Of a DNA stretch of 64,000 bases, positions 23,966 through 37,730 are shown piece after piece. Each line of letters starts with the position of its first letter. Positions within the stretch are counted from its first letter, which is position 1. Where the stretch lies: NCBI GenBank assembly GCA_035235625.1, contig CP141142.1, positions 36,032,995 through 36,096,994 on the forward strand, read 5' to 3'. The translations under genes and the position numbers were made by a program. A model generated the notes under the pieces. It was given only the letters and a program-made list of their open reading frames with translations, had not been told where the DNA came from and did not search any database. The DNA is from Saururus chinensis (taxonomy: Eukaryota; Streptophyta; Magnoliopsida; Piperales; Saururaceae).

Positions 23966-26782
23966 AGTCAAACAAACCTTTGGTATTGGAAGTCTAGATT
24001 TTGTTGGTTTCTTGTTGCCTCTTACTCTAATTGGTGTGACTCAAGTACAGATGGTGATTTTCTTTGTTGTCGATGTTGTGGGTGTCCCCCATATTTCTAC
24101 ACTTCTTTAGCGGTGGGTGGGTTGAGGTCATCATATGAAATTTGAGATAGTAGCTGACTTTCCTCACTCCCCATTGACCTTAAAGCTGATAGGTGAAGTA
24201 GTTCAATTTGTTATTGTGGAAGTACACTCTAGATTTTCACCGTTAATGATATGTCTCATCCTAAGGGGTGTGGGTGTAGCCCGTTTGTGGGATTTGTATG
24301 CTAGTTAATTAGGATTTACTTTTGTTAAGGACATTTAGGTTAGTAGGTAATAGTATGTTTTTAATTAAGTTGATAGGTTTCAAGCAATAATTAGTGAGCT
24401 GACTAGTTACTCTAAGTGTTATAGCCATGCGTTAATGAAAATTATGGAACAATAATCATCTTAGGCTAATCCCCTCGTCTTTCATGCTGTCCACTTTCTA
24501 TCCTTTCTGTCCCCCTTTTATTCCACTTCTCTCACTCGATTACTATATGTTTTAAGTGCTCTTCTAAGCCCTCTTGCATTGCTACTTTTTGTGGGTCCCC
24601 TCCACCTTTGGGTGGACTTGGTGCTTGGTTTCAATTTTCTATTAGCATTTGGTCGACCCCTTGGAGGTGGCATTCAAGTAGGCAAGGGAGTTTGAGGTAT
24701 AATACAACATTGGAGGTGGTATGTATTTCTCTCCATCTATCTTGTTGTATTGGTCCATCATGGTTGGGTATATAATATTTGGGTTGTGTGCCATTAGTTT
24801 TTTACTCTTAGCATTGTTATGTTTTTGTATCTGTGATGAAGTGCACAATTATGGCTCATTGTGGATGTCTATGCTATGGTGGTTTAGCATTTTATTTAAT
24901 ACTCCTTCATCCAAGAAAGACTATCGATTATCAAATAAGTAAATTTAAGGAAGAGTGGGGCTTGCGGTGTTAAGTCTTGATCTAGTTTATAAATTACTCA
25001 TAAACTAATCTAATCAATTTATCCACATCAATTTATTGATCTAGGTAAAAATTCTTAACTTGTGGAAATAAGTAAAGCAGTAAAAGCACAAGGTGCACAC
25101 AAACTTTTTCACATGGAAAACCCTATTTGAAGAAAACAATGGGACATAGTCTACTCTTAAATCTAATATATAAATGTAAAGTACATATCACCTCCCTTGT
25201 TACTTCAATTTTATGGTTACATACAAAATCATTCTTCATACCTTGTTTCAATCACTAAATCACCAATGACTCATTCCTAATGTGTATGATCTTTAGTCTT
25301 CAACAATTCATTACTACCTTGTGAACCTTCAAAATTTCATAAAAAAGATCACAACTCTTCAAAGCATTTAACTTTTTACTAAAGGTGTAAAAGAAGACTA
25401 AGACAAGGCAAAACAAACCACTCTCTCATTAAACTCATTAGAAAACTAATAAAAACACTGGAAAGTTTGACTAGTTTTAGAGCATAATGATGAAAATTTT
25501 AAAAATATCTAAATTAAATAGTCTTCAAGAAGAAAATATCAAAACTATTGAGAGACAGACAAACCCAAAATACTCTCAATAGGAATAGGTTCTCTAAGGC
25601 TTCTTTACACTTAAGTCATACCCAGAATAGTAGAAAAAAATATCTATATATAACCCCTTAGGTTGGTTACATGATTTTTAGTCGATTTAAAATTGTCTCA
25701 AATTAAATCTTTCTATTATCATGACAATTGAAGTTGTGCTTATCTTTAAGGTGGAACATTCTCATACTTTTAGTTGTACATTGTACTTAATAATTGTACA
25801 AAAATAGGCATATGCTCTGAGCGTAGCTTTAACCACAATGGTATTATGATTCTTTAAACTTAAGGTTAAACATTCAAGTTATGTAGGTTAAACATTTGAG
25901 TGTTAAAATACTGTGAATTAAAGCTTGACCTTTTCAATTCAATTATAATTCTAATTTTTGGGTTGATGTGAAATCTATGTAATTAATTAGGAATATATTT
26001 TAAAATGTATTATTTAATTTTGGAATCTCATGAAGCTTGTTCAAGGCATCTATGTTGCTTCAAAGTAAATTAAAACTTCATTCAATATATATCTTCAAAA
26101 CTAATATTTAGATTTATAATACACCTTAAGTTTACAATTAAAAATAGATTCTAACATCATTTTTTTCCAACCTTTAAATTGTGTTACTATTGTGGGATTT
26201 ACCAACACACATAATTTCTTTTAAAGGACCCATAACTAAACCAGGACAAAAAAATACAAGTTTTACTTTCAAAAGCATGTCCATTATTCATTGTTCAAAG
26301 TGGGCAAACAAGACACTCTTGTAAATCCATATACTCGCTACAGGATGGAATGGGTAATATATTTTTTATTATATTATATATACTAATATTTATAGCTCGC
26401 TAGGATTTTACTAGGCCTCTTGCAACCTTTCTTATGTAGTGGGTTTTTTGCTATTATATGAATGAAGATGCCTAGCTAGCTCCTCGGCTGTCTTTATGAA
26501 TAGTCTTTGCCCCACATAAGGGCATTTATTATTTAAGAAAAAGAAGTCTCCAAGGCCCCTAAATAATATACACGGGTGGATTTGCTCAGCCATAATAGGG
26601 CAATGAAAAGTTTCAGTGCAAAATAAAGTATTTGCTTCAAGGCTTAACTATTTAGGGGCAAACCCATCTTACTTGTTAGTGCATGCATCTAAGTTAAATC
26701 AATGATATGGTAGGAAGGACCATAGTGTGAGGAGTCTATGAGACCCTACAAACACAAAATGACTATTGAAAAAGAAAATTTT
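23966..26782. other. Intergenic repeats, no gene seen
   Basis: AT-rich DNA with only short chance ORFs. Positions 24960-26200 resemble retroelement flank in composition (for example a TTTTTCACATGGAAAACCC block near 25107), but no terminus, domain or partner copy was found. Confidence 0.4.
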
Positions 26783-26980
26783 CCTCCACCCTATATTAAT
26801 AGCTATATTTGAAAAAATGATAGTTTTTATTAAAAGGTGAAACCCATATCTAAGAAATAGAAAAATAAGCTTGTTATACGCTTTTTTAAGTACCCATCCA
26901 CTTAAATTTAACAAAACACATCTATTAATATGAAACAAACTTTTTTTCCAAATGGAACTATTAATTTAGGATAGAGAGAG
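26783..26980. mobile_element. Stowaway-like MITE
   Basis: The left end CTCCACCCTATATTAATAG and the right end ACTATTAATTTAGGATAGAGAGAG are imperfect inverted repeats of the CTCCCTCCGTCC family. A TA dinucleotide follows the right end. About 198 bp, non-coding. Confidence 0.5.
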
Positions 26981-27946
26981 TACCAACTCAAAATGTGCAT
27001 TGGGGCATTGGGTGGTCTATATAAAAAGATTACATTTAGAAAAGCAAAAATTTACTTGCCTTTTTTTATAACAAAAAGTATAGTTACTTTCTAATTAAAA
27101 AAATGAAAGGGATAGAGAACTGATAAAACAAAAGGGTCTTAACCAAAATTTTTTTAGAGAAATTTATATATACATGCACTATTAAGAATTTATGTTAAAA
27201 AATTATACATACATGTACTATTAAGAATTTATTTAGAATTGTTATAATAATTTTAAAATTTTCACATAAGGACACATTTAATGATTTAATCCTAATTTAT
27301 CTTATCAAAATGTCAAACGTACCCCTTACTGTATATTATCCCTTCTTCCATCTCTTTCACTAATTGTTGCCACCTCAGCTGTTGGCGCTTTGACTTGACT
27401 CTCCTAGCCATCATTCTCTCATCTCTTCAATGGCCTAGAGGCTGGCCATGGTATGTCGGCGTGGCCAAGCCAGACCAAGTTGTGGTCAGGTTATGCTCGT
27501 AGCCAATTTTGGTTGATGGGTCTCATGGCTAGTTACCATGAACCCAAATTGTGTTCATTAATGAAAACAACATGATTGTGTTCTTTCCTTAAAATAGTAT
27601 GATTTTTGTTTTTCATTGAAGGTTGTAATGGTATGGTTTGTGTTTAGCAGTGGTTAACCATTAGTTTGGTGATGCAATTGGTGAGCTATAGCAAAACTCG
27701 CACAAGATCCTAAAAAATAAACCAATTATATTGTTTCAAACAGTGAAACAATTTTAATATTTTGTTATTTCTTGATAGAGTGGAAGATTCTCCACGTGGG
27801 TGGTGGTGGCACAACTTTGTTGGGGTTGGTGGTAACACTAGAGCTCTAGTCGATGACAACAAAGGTGGAAGCCGATAAGAAGCTTCGGCAAAAGTGGCCC
27901 GCTAAAGCTCCATTGATAGTGGAAGTGTACCGACAGAGCTTATCAC
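26981..27946. other. Intergenic, no gene seen
   Basis: AT-rich at first, then a GC-richer patch at 27360-27560 and 27780-27990 without a coherent frame. Confidence 0.4.
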
Positions 27947-28968
27947 ACCCTGAGACCCTAACCAGACCCAGGCACTGGCAACCCTGAGCGTGATAGGTCT
28001 AGTCTAATTCCAATGAACTAGATTGGCTAAGAGCACAACAAACAAAATTTCTATTTGGGAAAATACTAAATTTATTTGCGCCATAATTTCAATTACTAAA
28101 CACTAAATTAGTCATTATTACATACTTATATAAAATTCTAATATAATAAGTTCTTCTACAAATAAATAAAACCTTAAAAAAAAATCTTAGTCTTCCTAGC
28201 ATAATTCTCATAATTCACTTAGCAGGCATGCCGATGTCGGCTTCTAAGTCTTCCAGATACACCATTGCCTCTATGTCATGATATACAGAAAAAATTGAGC
28301 AAAACAATAAAACACAAGGGTGAGTAATGCCCAAAAAAGAAATTTATCATCGTCACATATAATTATGAATATCCATAAACACATGGTAACACATAGCATT
28401 CAACCATACATGTTGAAATATCAAATTCCTATTAAAGTGAGTGTCATTGAACCTCATTCAAAATTAATCAAATCATTTTGATATGATAGAAATCTCAATC
28501 AAACCTCGTTCAATTGAATCATTTTTTTCACTTAAGATCCATTAGAACCCGTTGTCTCCGCTATGAAATCACAACACTTCACTGAGTCCACTACAAAATA
28601 TCAACGAAAAAATTACGGGAGAGATTTGGGGTTTTGCACCTTAGGTTGGACCCTATCCTTTTGAAACTTTTGGGGCACTAGAATCCATACTTTATATTTG
28701 TCATTTAATCAGCAAGTATCATACACCTCATTTTTAATTAAGAAAGAGGAAAGTATCGAGTTGTCCATCATGTGATATATTCTTCAAATTATTCCAAAAT
28801 CCTGTTAGATAAATTTCACCCCTTAGCCCTTCCTAATCATGCATAGACATCTTATATAATATCAGATGATGCATGATGTTATAATCATACCAAAGTAGAT
28901 GCCTAATTTGTCTAATACAAGACATATATCTCTTCATTTACATACATGCTCATACATTCAAACATAAT
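27947..28968. mobile_element. Repeat DNA into which LTR copy B inserted, left part
   Basis: TATCACACCCTGAGACC at 27947 looks like the start of a plant gypsy LTR. The stretch is similar in character to 1-330 (cataaacacatg/aacatgg-type runs). It continues at 32325 after copy B. No matching terminus was confirmed. Confidence 0.3.
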
Positions 28969-30073
28969 TGTAAGGACCCTCATCTCCAAACCGGTTTTGA
29001 TTTTCTTTAATTATGGGTTATCGTGAGATTAACGCGTTTTCTGATCTTATTCGGTGATTTCGTAAAATAAATAGTATTTGTGATGGTTTTAACCAAAAAT
29101 TAACTTCAATATTAGTGGTTTTAAGTGATTTTAGACCAAATGTGAATTTTTGGGATTTTTTGGAATTTTTACTATTTTCCCAAAAATTAGGGTTTTGGCA
29201 GGACCCCTGTGAGCCCCACCGTCGAAAATTTTATTTTTGTGTCAAATGAACCTATACATGTACTTAAGGTCATACAAATTTTTTTAGAATTTTATTAGGC
29301 TTAATTTGTGCTTAAATTTGTAAAATAACCACTTTTAGCCTACTTTTCATATTTACACCACAAAACTTACCTATGCATACCCCAACCCTTACTATAAAAG
29401 GGCAAACCAAAGCCATTTCTATTTTTTGGAATAGGCTAAGGAAGGAGGGCTGGCCTAATCCCCACTTACGCCCGAATTAGAAGCCGATTAAGGTAAGCTT
29501 ACTCTAATTAAGCACTAATCCTTGACTTTCTTCTTAATCTCTTCCAAATCTACCATTTTCCCCTTGATTCAATTCATTTTTAACCATCAAAAGTTACTGA
29601 TTTGTGTTTTACTATAAACCCTAACATTCAAAATTCGATTTTTACTACCAACAAGCCCTAGATCTAAGATTTAATTAGGTATTTCTTGGGTAAATCGATT
29701 TCTATTAGAATTTAATTCAAACTCATTGTGTTTTCAAGGATTTTAAGAAGGGTGACTCTTCAATCTGAGCTTAATCAAGTGCTGAGGTAATGGGTCTTCA
29801 AAATCTCTGTTTATCCATGGTAAAACTCTTCATTTTTGGCTTATTTCGAAATAGAGTTACTTCATTTGGTGTGTTAATGGTAAGATTAGAAAATGAAATT
29901 ATTTAATCCCGATTTCTTAGGGTTTTGCATTATTATGGTATGGTTTGATATTCTGGAAGTTAAGAAGGACTTTTGATGATGATTAGGGTGTTAGATGTGG
30001 ATTTGGAGTGTTATCAATGGTGTTTCAGTTTGAATTTGCGAAAGGAAGAAGATGGACTATTCTGCTTTGTTGG

Positions 30074-30236
30074 CGATCAAACGGCCCTTGTGGGCAATCG
30101 ATCGACAACACTGCCAGAATGACACTTTTCCAGTTCAGCCGATCGAACGGCCCTTGTGGGCGATCGAACGGCCGAACTATAAATTTCAAAATTTTGCGTG
30201 TAACCAATCGATCGGCCTGCAGGGCGTTCGATCGAC
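30074..30236. repeat. GATCGATCGG-type palindrome cluster in LTR copy B
   Basis: Three modules of the form GATCAAACGGCC..GGGCAATCGATCG, GATCGAACGGCC..GGGCGATCGAACGG and AATCGATCGGCC..GGGCGTTCGATCG. The second module is missing from copy A, which has a shorter version of the interval. Confidence 0.7.
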
Positions 30237-31482
30237 TACACAGTAAATTGTATGTTATGCATATGATGTCTATTTTGATGATTCTACTTTAGCTTGCCAA
30301 TTTTATATGAATGTGAAGTGTTTTAAGCTATGTTAGGCTACTGGAAATGCATGATATTAAGTTTATGGAGTTGAGATATATGCTTAGAGATGGTGGAATG
30401 ACTTATGTTTTGTGGCATGATGTTAGAATCGTCATCTTGGAATTATGAATGGTTGGTTTCTCATTGTTAAGCATATTGTCAGTAGAACTATAATCCATTA
30501 TTTGACTAATTTGTCATGATAGAACGTGGTTAGTTGGTATGTGAATGTTGGTGAATGTCATGACTGAAGAATGAAATGAATGATCTTATATGTGTTTAAC
30601 CTTTGTGGTTGAGATTTGAATTGGATACGATTTCAACGATTCTTTTCTATGATTTCCGCTGAAATTCATGTTTAGATGGAAATTCATATGTGTAGTATGG
30701 TAGTGAGTCTATTTTCAAGCATATTGGCATGCATTATGTGAAATGCTTCTACTAGTTACACACACACATGTAGGGGTTAAATGATGATGTCGGAGCTTGA
30801 TAGTGTAATTATGAATGATGCATTAGGGGCTGATGAGAGCACTTATCATGGATTAGGATTCATGTATGCTTTGCCACGTATGTACCATGCTGCATGCATC
30901 ATGAAAATGGATTTCCAATTGAGGCTTCATCGTGGTTAATCGAACTTGACCGATTGGATGCAATGTGATGAAATTGTGTGCCAGATTGATCGGTCGTGGA
31001 TTAATCGCAAGTTGATTGGTCCGAAAAGACATATTTTGATTTGAGTTCCTGTATAGAACGAGTGCACTCCCCGGGTTGAGTCTTGTTAAATGGAATGATG
31101 TGGGGACGAGTTGTGTACTTGTCTTGCGGATGGTGAGAATGTTATTACGAGTGTCATCTGGACCCTGAGAATCTAGTGTGGTATGCCATGTGCACCCCGC
31201 TACCACGTGTTCTAGGGTTCTCTGTGTGAGAACTCGGGCTCTTCCCTCCACAGGAGATGTCCCTAGGCGAACACCCCTGCTATAGATTCTCTGTGTGAGA
31301 ATGGGACATCCTTGGCCAGGATCATCCAGGGCGAGCAGCATTAGGGATTGACAACCCCGATCTTTCTTGAATTCTTGTGTAGAATTTTGGACCATGATAC
31401 GCTTTCGTGGCCTTGTCTATGCTCCCGTCTGTGTAACATTAATGTGTGATTACTCCTTGACGGAGGTGGTGATGATGTAATG

Positions 31483-31690
31483 CATGATGAAATATGTATA
31501 TTAGAGATACATTCATGCATGGTGTTATGATATAATGCATGTGGGAGATATGTATGTTAGAGATACATTCATGAATGAGGTTATGATATAATGCATGTGG
31601 GAATATGTATGTTAGAGATACATCCATGCAGATTGTTATGATATAATGCATGTGGGAATATGTATGTTAGAGATACATCCATGTAGGTTG
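31483..31690 (+). repeat. 57-bp minisatellite in LTR copy B
   Basis: Four units with TTAGAGATACAT landmarks at about 31500, 31557, 31612 and 31669. Confidence 0.8.
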
Positions 31691-32329
31691 AATTATGCAC
31701 TATGATGCTGTGTTAGGGATATGTATATGTGATTAGAAAATGATGCACCATGTAAACCTTTGATCTGAATGATCTTATTACTATGCTATCGTGTTTTCGA
31801 CGTTGATAGTGACACTAAAACCATTGCTGAGTTTGTTAAAACTCACCCCTCTTTTGTGTTTTGATTTGGGGCTGCGTGGAGAGACACACAGACGGACAGG
31901 ATCGCCTCTTTGAGGAAAGGTCAGAGATAGCTTGGGTGTGAGGATGGAGATCGTTATGTGACTTATCTTCTTTGGTTCTATGTTTTATGATTTGGACCTT
32001 TGTGTAGGGTTCTTTGTCTTGGACTTATGTTACGTTTTACAGTTGTGATGTTTATGACTCATTTTGAGCCGGTGTGGGCTTTATTTAACTAAACTTGTGG
32101 GTCTGAGAATTGTTGTTTACTTTGTGATAAGCAATACTCTTTATTCCCCTATTATTTACTCTTGCTCAAAGGATTGTGCGCACTCCATATTTTTTGTTAA
32201 TCGCACGTGGTTAGGGTTAAGTCTTCCGCTAGATCGTTTCTCAATTTTTACTTCGTCGCCCCCACGCGCTTGACCGGCCCCTGGACTGGGTTCAGCTCGA
32301 GTCGGGCATCGCCGGGGCGTGACAATAAT

Positions 32330-33593
32330 AGTAGTAAACCTCTATTCTTATATGGTCATAAGATACATCATAACAAATCATCAAACATACATTATTAAGG
32401 AATAAAAAAAGAAGATCTATTTTATTTTCCTTAAGTGTATGAAATTCATGCATAGAGTATATAAAAATGTAGTCCTTAGAGATAAATCATAAACACTTTA
32501 AAAATTATCAAATGTTTTACTAAGAATTGCTAACATGATAATAGGTCCATATAAAAATTTATACCCTAAAAATCAATCATCTGGCAGTATAAAAATAATA
32601 GAATTCAGAGGGGAAATTTGGTCTTTTTGCCTACCTTGAGGCTTCTAAAAATTCTTGAATAAACATAGAAAACCAATCTAATTATTACCACATCATGGTT
32701 AAAATTTCATGATTTTCTTATATCTATAGAATTATTTATGGAATTTCCAATACTAAGCTGAGTATATCATGCTAATTAAATATGTTAAAATAAACAAAAA
32801 TCCACATCGTACCAGAATTCAATCAAACTATATTATAACAATTATATAATTCCTAATAATGCCAATTAATATTCATAACAATCTACATTCATCGATCGGT
32901 TCCCTTATCCCCGATCTTTTATTCATGCTCGACCTCTGTGTACTCGGATCCTATGAAAATTAAAGAAACGTTCTAACACACGATTCTTAGTGTAAAAGAA
33001 GTCAGATGAGAGATATCTAGTATGAGGGAGAGGTTTAAATCAATTTTGCTTGATTTGAAAGAGAGAGTGGAAGAAATTGAAATAAACTTTAAAATAGATA
33101 GAAAAAGAGGAAAGAGAGAAGGGGACGTGTAGAGAGAGGGGGGAGAGGGAGAGGCACGCACCACAAGGGAGAGGGAGGGACATGTGGGAGGGGAGATGCG
33201 AGGTTTTTGCCTTTTTATTGTACTTTCATACAATAATATTTTCTAACCACAAGTAGTTAGAGTGACTAAGTCAAATGAGTTGAAATTGGTCAAGCCAAGA
33301 GGTTAGTTGCAGCCCGGCCGATGGAACTAGTGACCTGGATGACTGATCCTATTCAAGTTTTAGCCAAAAAAAAAATTATAATGCTAACTTCGCCCTAGTG
33401 CCCTACCCTACAGTGGCTTCTGCCACACTTCTCCTTGTCGGAATTGGGGTCATAGTTTGGGCTAGGCTGCTAGAGAGGAGAGCGAGGGGAAGCTGTGGTC
33501 AAGGGTGTTCTGGGAAGAGAGGTGGTTGCCCCAATAGGAGAGGAAGAGGGGAAGGGGTAAAAGATAAGGTAGTCGTTGTTGTTAAATTTTAAT
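32330..33593. mobile_element. Repeat DNA around LTR copy B, right part
   Basis: Continues the host repeat of copy B. It includes GATCGGTTCCC and CCCGATC near 32895-32920 and purine-rich minisatellite-like DNA at 33050-33200 and 33470-33570 (GAGAGGGAGAGG, GGAAGAGGGGAAGG). No gene recognised. Confidence 0.3.
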
Positions 33594-35297
33594 TATTTAC
33601 ATGCAAGCGCACGAATCTAAAGTAGTTAAGTGGCTAAATCGAGTGTCAATCCCACTGAAACTTGAAATCGGATATTTAAATTTAATCTAACTCAACTAAA
33701 CCCTAATCTAGTTAACAAATCTAAAGAGAATAGCTTTACCAAAGTAACTAACAAAAGCAAATAAGAATTTAAAGGCAATTAAACTATCCAAATAAAAATT
33801 CTAAAGCTTTAATCCAAGAATAACAAAGCAATGCAAAATAACTAAAATATCAAATAAACAAAACACTAGGGTATAGAATCCACACATTCATTAAATCATA
33901 GAAACTCTCATAAGTATGATCATTAATTATTATTTTTTCACATTCATCTCATAATAATTTAGAATTCAATCTTCGTTATTATGGAAAATATCATTATTAA
34001 GCTCTCATGTATAGTAAAAAAATATATTGTTCCTCCTCACTTCAATAGATTAAATTAAATCAAGTCATTAATTGTATCCTCAATTTACAAATCACAACTA
34101 ATACCTAATTTTAATATTAAATAAGGCAAAACCAAGTAAGAAACTAATGAGAATCAATTTAAATCACGAGAGAAGTATGACTAAACTCATATCCAAGTCA
34201 ATCTCATCAATTAAAGAGATAGAAATAATTAACATTAAATCTACCATTAAAACAAATTAATCAAGTCTCATAATTATAAAATTCTATAATTTAATGAAGC
34301 TTCATCCAAGCCCTAATAAAGAGTTTTAGCTACTCATTAACCTAAGAAATAATTTTTTTATTAAATAAAAAGAAACTTAAAAGATAATTAAAGATAATGA
34401 AAATAAAAATTCCAACTTGGCCAACTTGATCTAAGCTTCATTCTTCTCTTTTTCTTCTTCTTCTTCTTTGGTTTGACTGCACTTTCTTTTGGTTTTCTTT
34501 TTCTAGTTGCTTCACGTCCCTTGCTAACTTGAGCTTTCACTTTGCTTCAGATTGGAGCTCCTTGAAAGAAGATAATAGCCACACCCCTTCTCCTCAATTA
34601 GTTGTGCACCTCTTGCTTTTTATTCCATTGAGAGCAAGTCTAAATCAAGTAGGTACCTAAGGATTTCCATTAATGATAATGGGGCCTACCACTACAACAT
34701 TTTTTCCAAAATTAATTGATTTGTTGCCTTCTCACCTTCTTAGTTTGTCTTTTCCTCATTTATCTTCTAATTTGGACCTTCTTCTCTTATTTTCCACTTT
34801 GTTGCATTCTATCTTTGGCCCTTTCCTCAATTAAGACATTCCCTTCTTTAGCCATCACATCAACTGCATTCCTTTCTATATTTTTCATATTTCAGCCACC
34901 ACCTTTTTTTATTTTCACTTGGAGCAATGTTAAATATAGAGACAATGTATTCTTTCTTTATACACTTAATCGTTCAAAACCAAAAGTCCTGTATAAGACC
35001 ACTATGAGCCGGCTCATACTCTTTCCTTTCCTTGGCCTCTTGCTCTTCTCCCTTCTAGTTTGTTTCTTTCCATTCTTTGTCCTTACTATTTCTAAACACC
35101 TGTCTACCAACTTAGTTCTAGCCGAGTAGTTTTCCAACTTGATTTAGTTCTTGTACATAAATTCATCCTAAATGCTCCAAAATAGCAATTTCATTAATTA
35201 AGCTCTTCAAACCCTATAAAATAGAATTAAACTCTAATAAGTCAATATTAATATAAAATCAACCCTAAATTGCATAAAACTAGGGTATATGAATGGT
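33594..35297. repeat. Dispersed repeat starting near CAAGCGCACGAATC
   Basis: The block TGCAAGCGCACGAATC..GAGTGTCAATCCCACTGAAAC, followed by an A-rich stretch, is a pattern I associate with dispersed plant repeats. A related piece with GCAAGTGTACAAGG..GTTGTCGAACCTCAGGAACAG lies at about 37570-37730. The long ORF at 34716-35129 is a T-rich, leucine/phenylalanine-biased chance frame. No termini found. Confidence 0.35.
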
Positions 35298-35650
35298 TTA
35301 TATTACGTTCATATCAGTCGTGGTTGGGGTCAAAAGACCACGAAGGAGGGGGGGCAGCCCCAAGATAGGAGGAAGAGGGGAAGAGCGGAAGGAGGGGTCA
35401 TGGTCAAAGTTGTAAGGATTGAGGTAGGGGCTGAACCATTGGGGAGGAGAGGGAGGAGAAGTTAGGACCAAGGGGTGCTCTGGGGTAAGGGTTAGGGCTA
35501 CGCCTCTGAGGAAGAGAGAGGGTGGCCCTAAGAGGAGAGGAAGAAGGGAAGGGGGAAGAGAGGAACCGGGGAAGCTACCGCCAGTTCCTTTCTTAGGATT
35601 AGGAGTGAGTGGGTGGGTTGGGGTGAGCATATATTTTATATCAACCAAGA
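35298..35650. repeat. Purine-rich G-tract block
   Basis: The plus strand is strongly purine-rich (GGAGGGGGGGCAG, GGAAGAGGGGAAG, GGAGGAGAGGG), giving a proline/serine-rich chance frame on the minus strand. Similar tracts lie at 33470-33570, 39700-39790 and 40255-40560. Confidence 0.55.
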
Positions 35651-36612
35651 CAACCTAGGTTGACCCCCAGTTAAACTAGCCCAACCACCAATCCAGGTCA
35701 AGTTTTAAAACACTGGTTTGCCTCCCCCTCTTTTAGCTAGTCCAACCCTTTAACAAAGTTAGTGAATATCCACTGCATGTATATATCTAGATAGTGGATA
35801 TTTACTGTGTATAAGCGGGGTTGGCCGACTAAAACAAGGGGTGATAGACACTAAATCCTTACGTCTTTGTATTCAATTATGTGAGTAGCATGTGGTACCT
35901 ATGGAAGCCACGAACTATGATAGGTAACTCATCTCTTAATTGTTGATAGATAGAATTTCCTAATTTAATGTAGATAGCTAAAATTAAGATAATGCAAGAC
36001 TAGAAATGCTATAGGCTATAAATTAAGGGCGGGTATTATTTTTATTAACCCCAAAATGTGTCAGATCAACCACTCTTAATTTTTCTTTCTTAATAGGAGT
36101 ATTTTGTTTGAAAATAGCATTGTTGCATTTCAACCATTCAAAGCCACTTAACTCTCTCTTCCTCTTCCCCAATGTCACTCCCCCATATAAAAATATTTTA
36201 AAAAAACTCAACAAAAAAACAAAAAAATTGTTAAAATTATACATTCTTAGGTTGGTAAAAATAGTATCCTAAATTTAGACATGTAAGAAATATGATTCCT
36301 AGTAAAAAAATAATATTATAAAATAAAAAGGGTATATTGAACTTATCCCCATGTCTTATATCAAAATTGCACATTACTCTCATCACATATTGAAAATAAT
36401 ACACATAAATCTTTCACTTAAATTTAAAACAAATTTAAATTATTTTAAAGAAATTTTAAATTTTATCCTTGTCTTCTAGCATTTAGTCCTTCCCTCCTAA
36501 AATAAGTGTTCAATTTGAAGAAAAAATTTGTGTTGAAATAAGTGTCACTATTGATGGGTGTATCACATGTTTATTTGTAGAGCGTCAACCACTTTCTCCT
36601 GTTTCACAAGTC

Positions 36613-36615
<3 letters not shown>
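35651..36615. other. Intergenic, no gene seen
   Basis: AT-rich. No domain, splice pattern or terminus recognised. Confidence 0.45.

Positions 36616-36710
<95 letters not shown>
36616..36710. repeat. (TA)n microsatellite
   Basis: An almost uninterrupted run of about 47 TA units. Open frames of alternating Tyr/Ile across it are artefacts. The length is likely to vary between individuals. Confidence 0.97.
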
Positions 36711-36711
<1 letters not shown>

Positions 36712-37161
36712 TCCTTATCAGCTTTTCTTGTGTAATGGAGAAAATGTAATTTTGAAAATAATTTTTGGCTTTTGATTAATATCACATGACTAAAATATTT
36801 GATTTTTTTAAACAAGAATTTATTTCAAGATGGACTCCTGATTTCGAAACCCTTGAATAGAAGCATGATGTCATACACTTTCTTCTTAAATTCCTTTTAG
36901 TAAGTTTATAATAACTACTTTAAGGGCAACACCACTAATCAACTATGAAATTAGACATATAATTTCAACATAATGTCTTAAAAAATTATCAATTACACTT
37001 TATCATATGGAGTTTTGTTGTTAGAAATAGGCAAAAATTATCTTAAAATGACTTAAATTTGATGGAAGTTAGTGACGAAGGCTATGTTCATTGTTTGCTA
37101 AAAGTAATAGAGGTTAGAGCAATTTACAAAAATGGCCCTCAATTACAATGGATTCCAAGAA
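36711..37161. other. Intergenic, no gene seen
   Basis: AT-rich, leading into the left arm of an inverted-repeat pair. Confidence 0.4.
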
Positions 37162-37217
37162 GTCACTAACTTTTTAGTATTCTTGGAAATGACCTTGCCC
37201 ACATATGAACCCCTACA
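37162..37217 (+). repeat. Left arm of a long-distance inverted repeat
   Basis: Positions 37162-37217 match the reverse complement of 39963-40019 along about 56 bp, for example ACTTTTTAGTATTCTTGGAA against its partner ACTTATTAGTATTTTTAGAA. A second, shorter direct copy of the first half occurs at about 37262-37290. Confidence 0.65.
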
Positions 37218-37539
37218 CAAGGTAAGAAATATCTAAAGTACCTTCCTTTTGTCATCGGCTTCAAGAAGTCACTAACTTTTTAGTATTCCTTTTTAAGAAA
37301 ATCGTAACATTTCATTTTTAAATTTTTTCCTTTTCATTGGTAAGCACCTAACATGTTGTTGAGCACATCGATGAAAATTGGTTGTAATGGTAAGCAAGAC
37401 CAACATGTTGACGGTTGTGTCGGTAAAACCATAAAATTTAGTTGCCTCAGGGATCGTGGACAGTTATACAATTCTAAATCCTAGAGAACATTATGCCCTA
37501 TTTAAAGGGAGAAAATCTTGGATTTTAGGGAATGGAATA

Positions 37540-37730
37540 GTTGATCGTTTATAATTAAACCCTTTGCAAGTGTACAAGGTAATTGTACTAGGATAAGTAT
37601 TTAAGGGTTGTCGAACCTCAGGAACAGATGAATTATCTCTAAATCTAAAGAGGAATTTGCGGATTGAAAACTAAAACAAACTTGAACTTTAATTAAGTAA
37701 AGGAAAGAAATCAACTAGTTTAAAAACTAG
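37540..37730. repeat. Fragment of a dispersed repeat, cut by LTR copy C
   Basis: GCAAGTGTACAAGGTAATTG and TTGTCGAACCTCAGG resemble the start of the repeat at 33594. The sequence changes abruptly to LTR sequence at 37731. Confidence 0.4.

Larger units (their letters stand above)
28969..32324 (+). mobile_element. 3.4-kb LTR-like element, copy B (solo LTR)
   Basis: TGTAAGGACCC to GGGGCGTGACA, 3356 bp, flanked by the 5-bp direct repeat ATAAT (28964-28968 and 32325-32329). It is colinear with copy A along its whole length, with many substitutions and small indels. It carries a TATA box at 29393, three GATCGATCGG modules at about 30074-30236, the hairpin series at 31045-31390 and four minisatellite units at 31483-31690. 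No protein domain is present. Confidence 0.85.

Noticed and set aside
30853-31395. A 180-aa minus-strand open frame in LTR copy B
   Set aside because: It is not conserved as an intact frame in copies A and C, which have frameshifts in it, and it lies across the hairpin series.
33398-33592. Short Arg/Gly-rich frame
   Set aside because: Product of a purine tract, without neighbours or motif.
36558-36815. Open frames with long Tyr-Ile repeats
   Set aside because: Translation of the (TA)n microsatellite.
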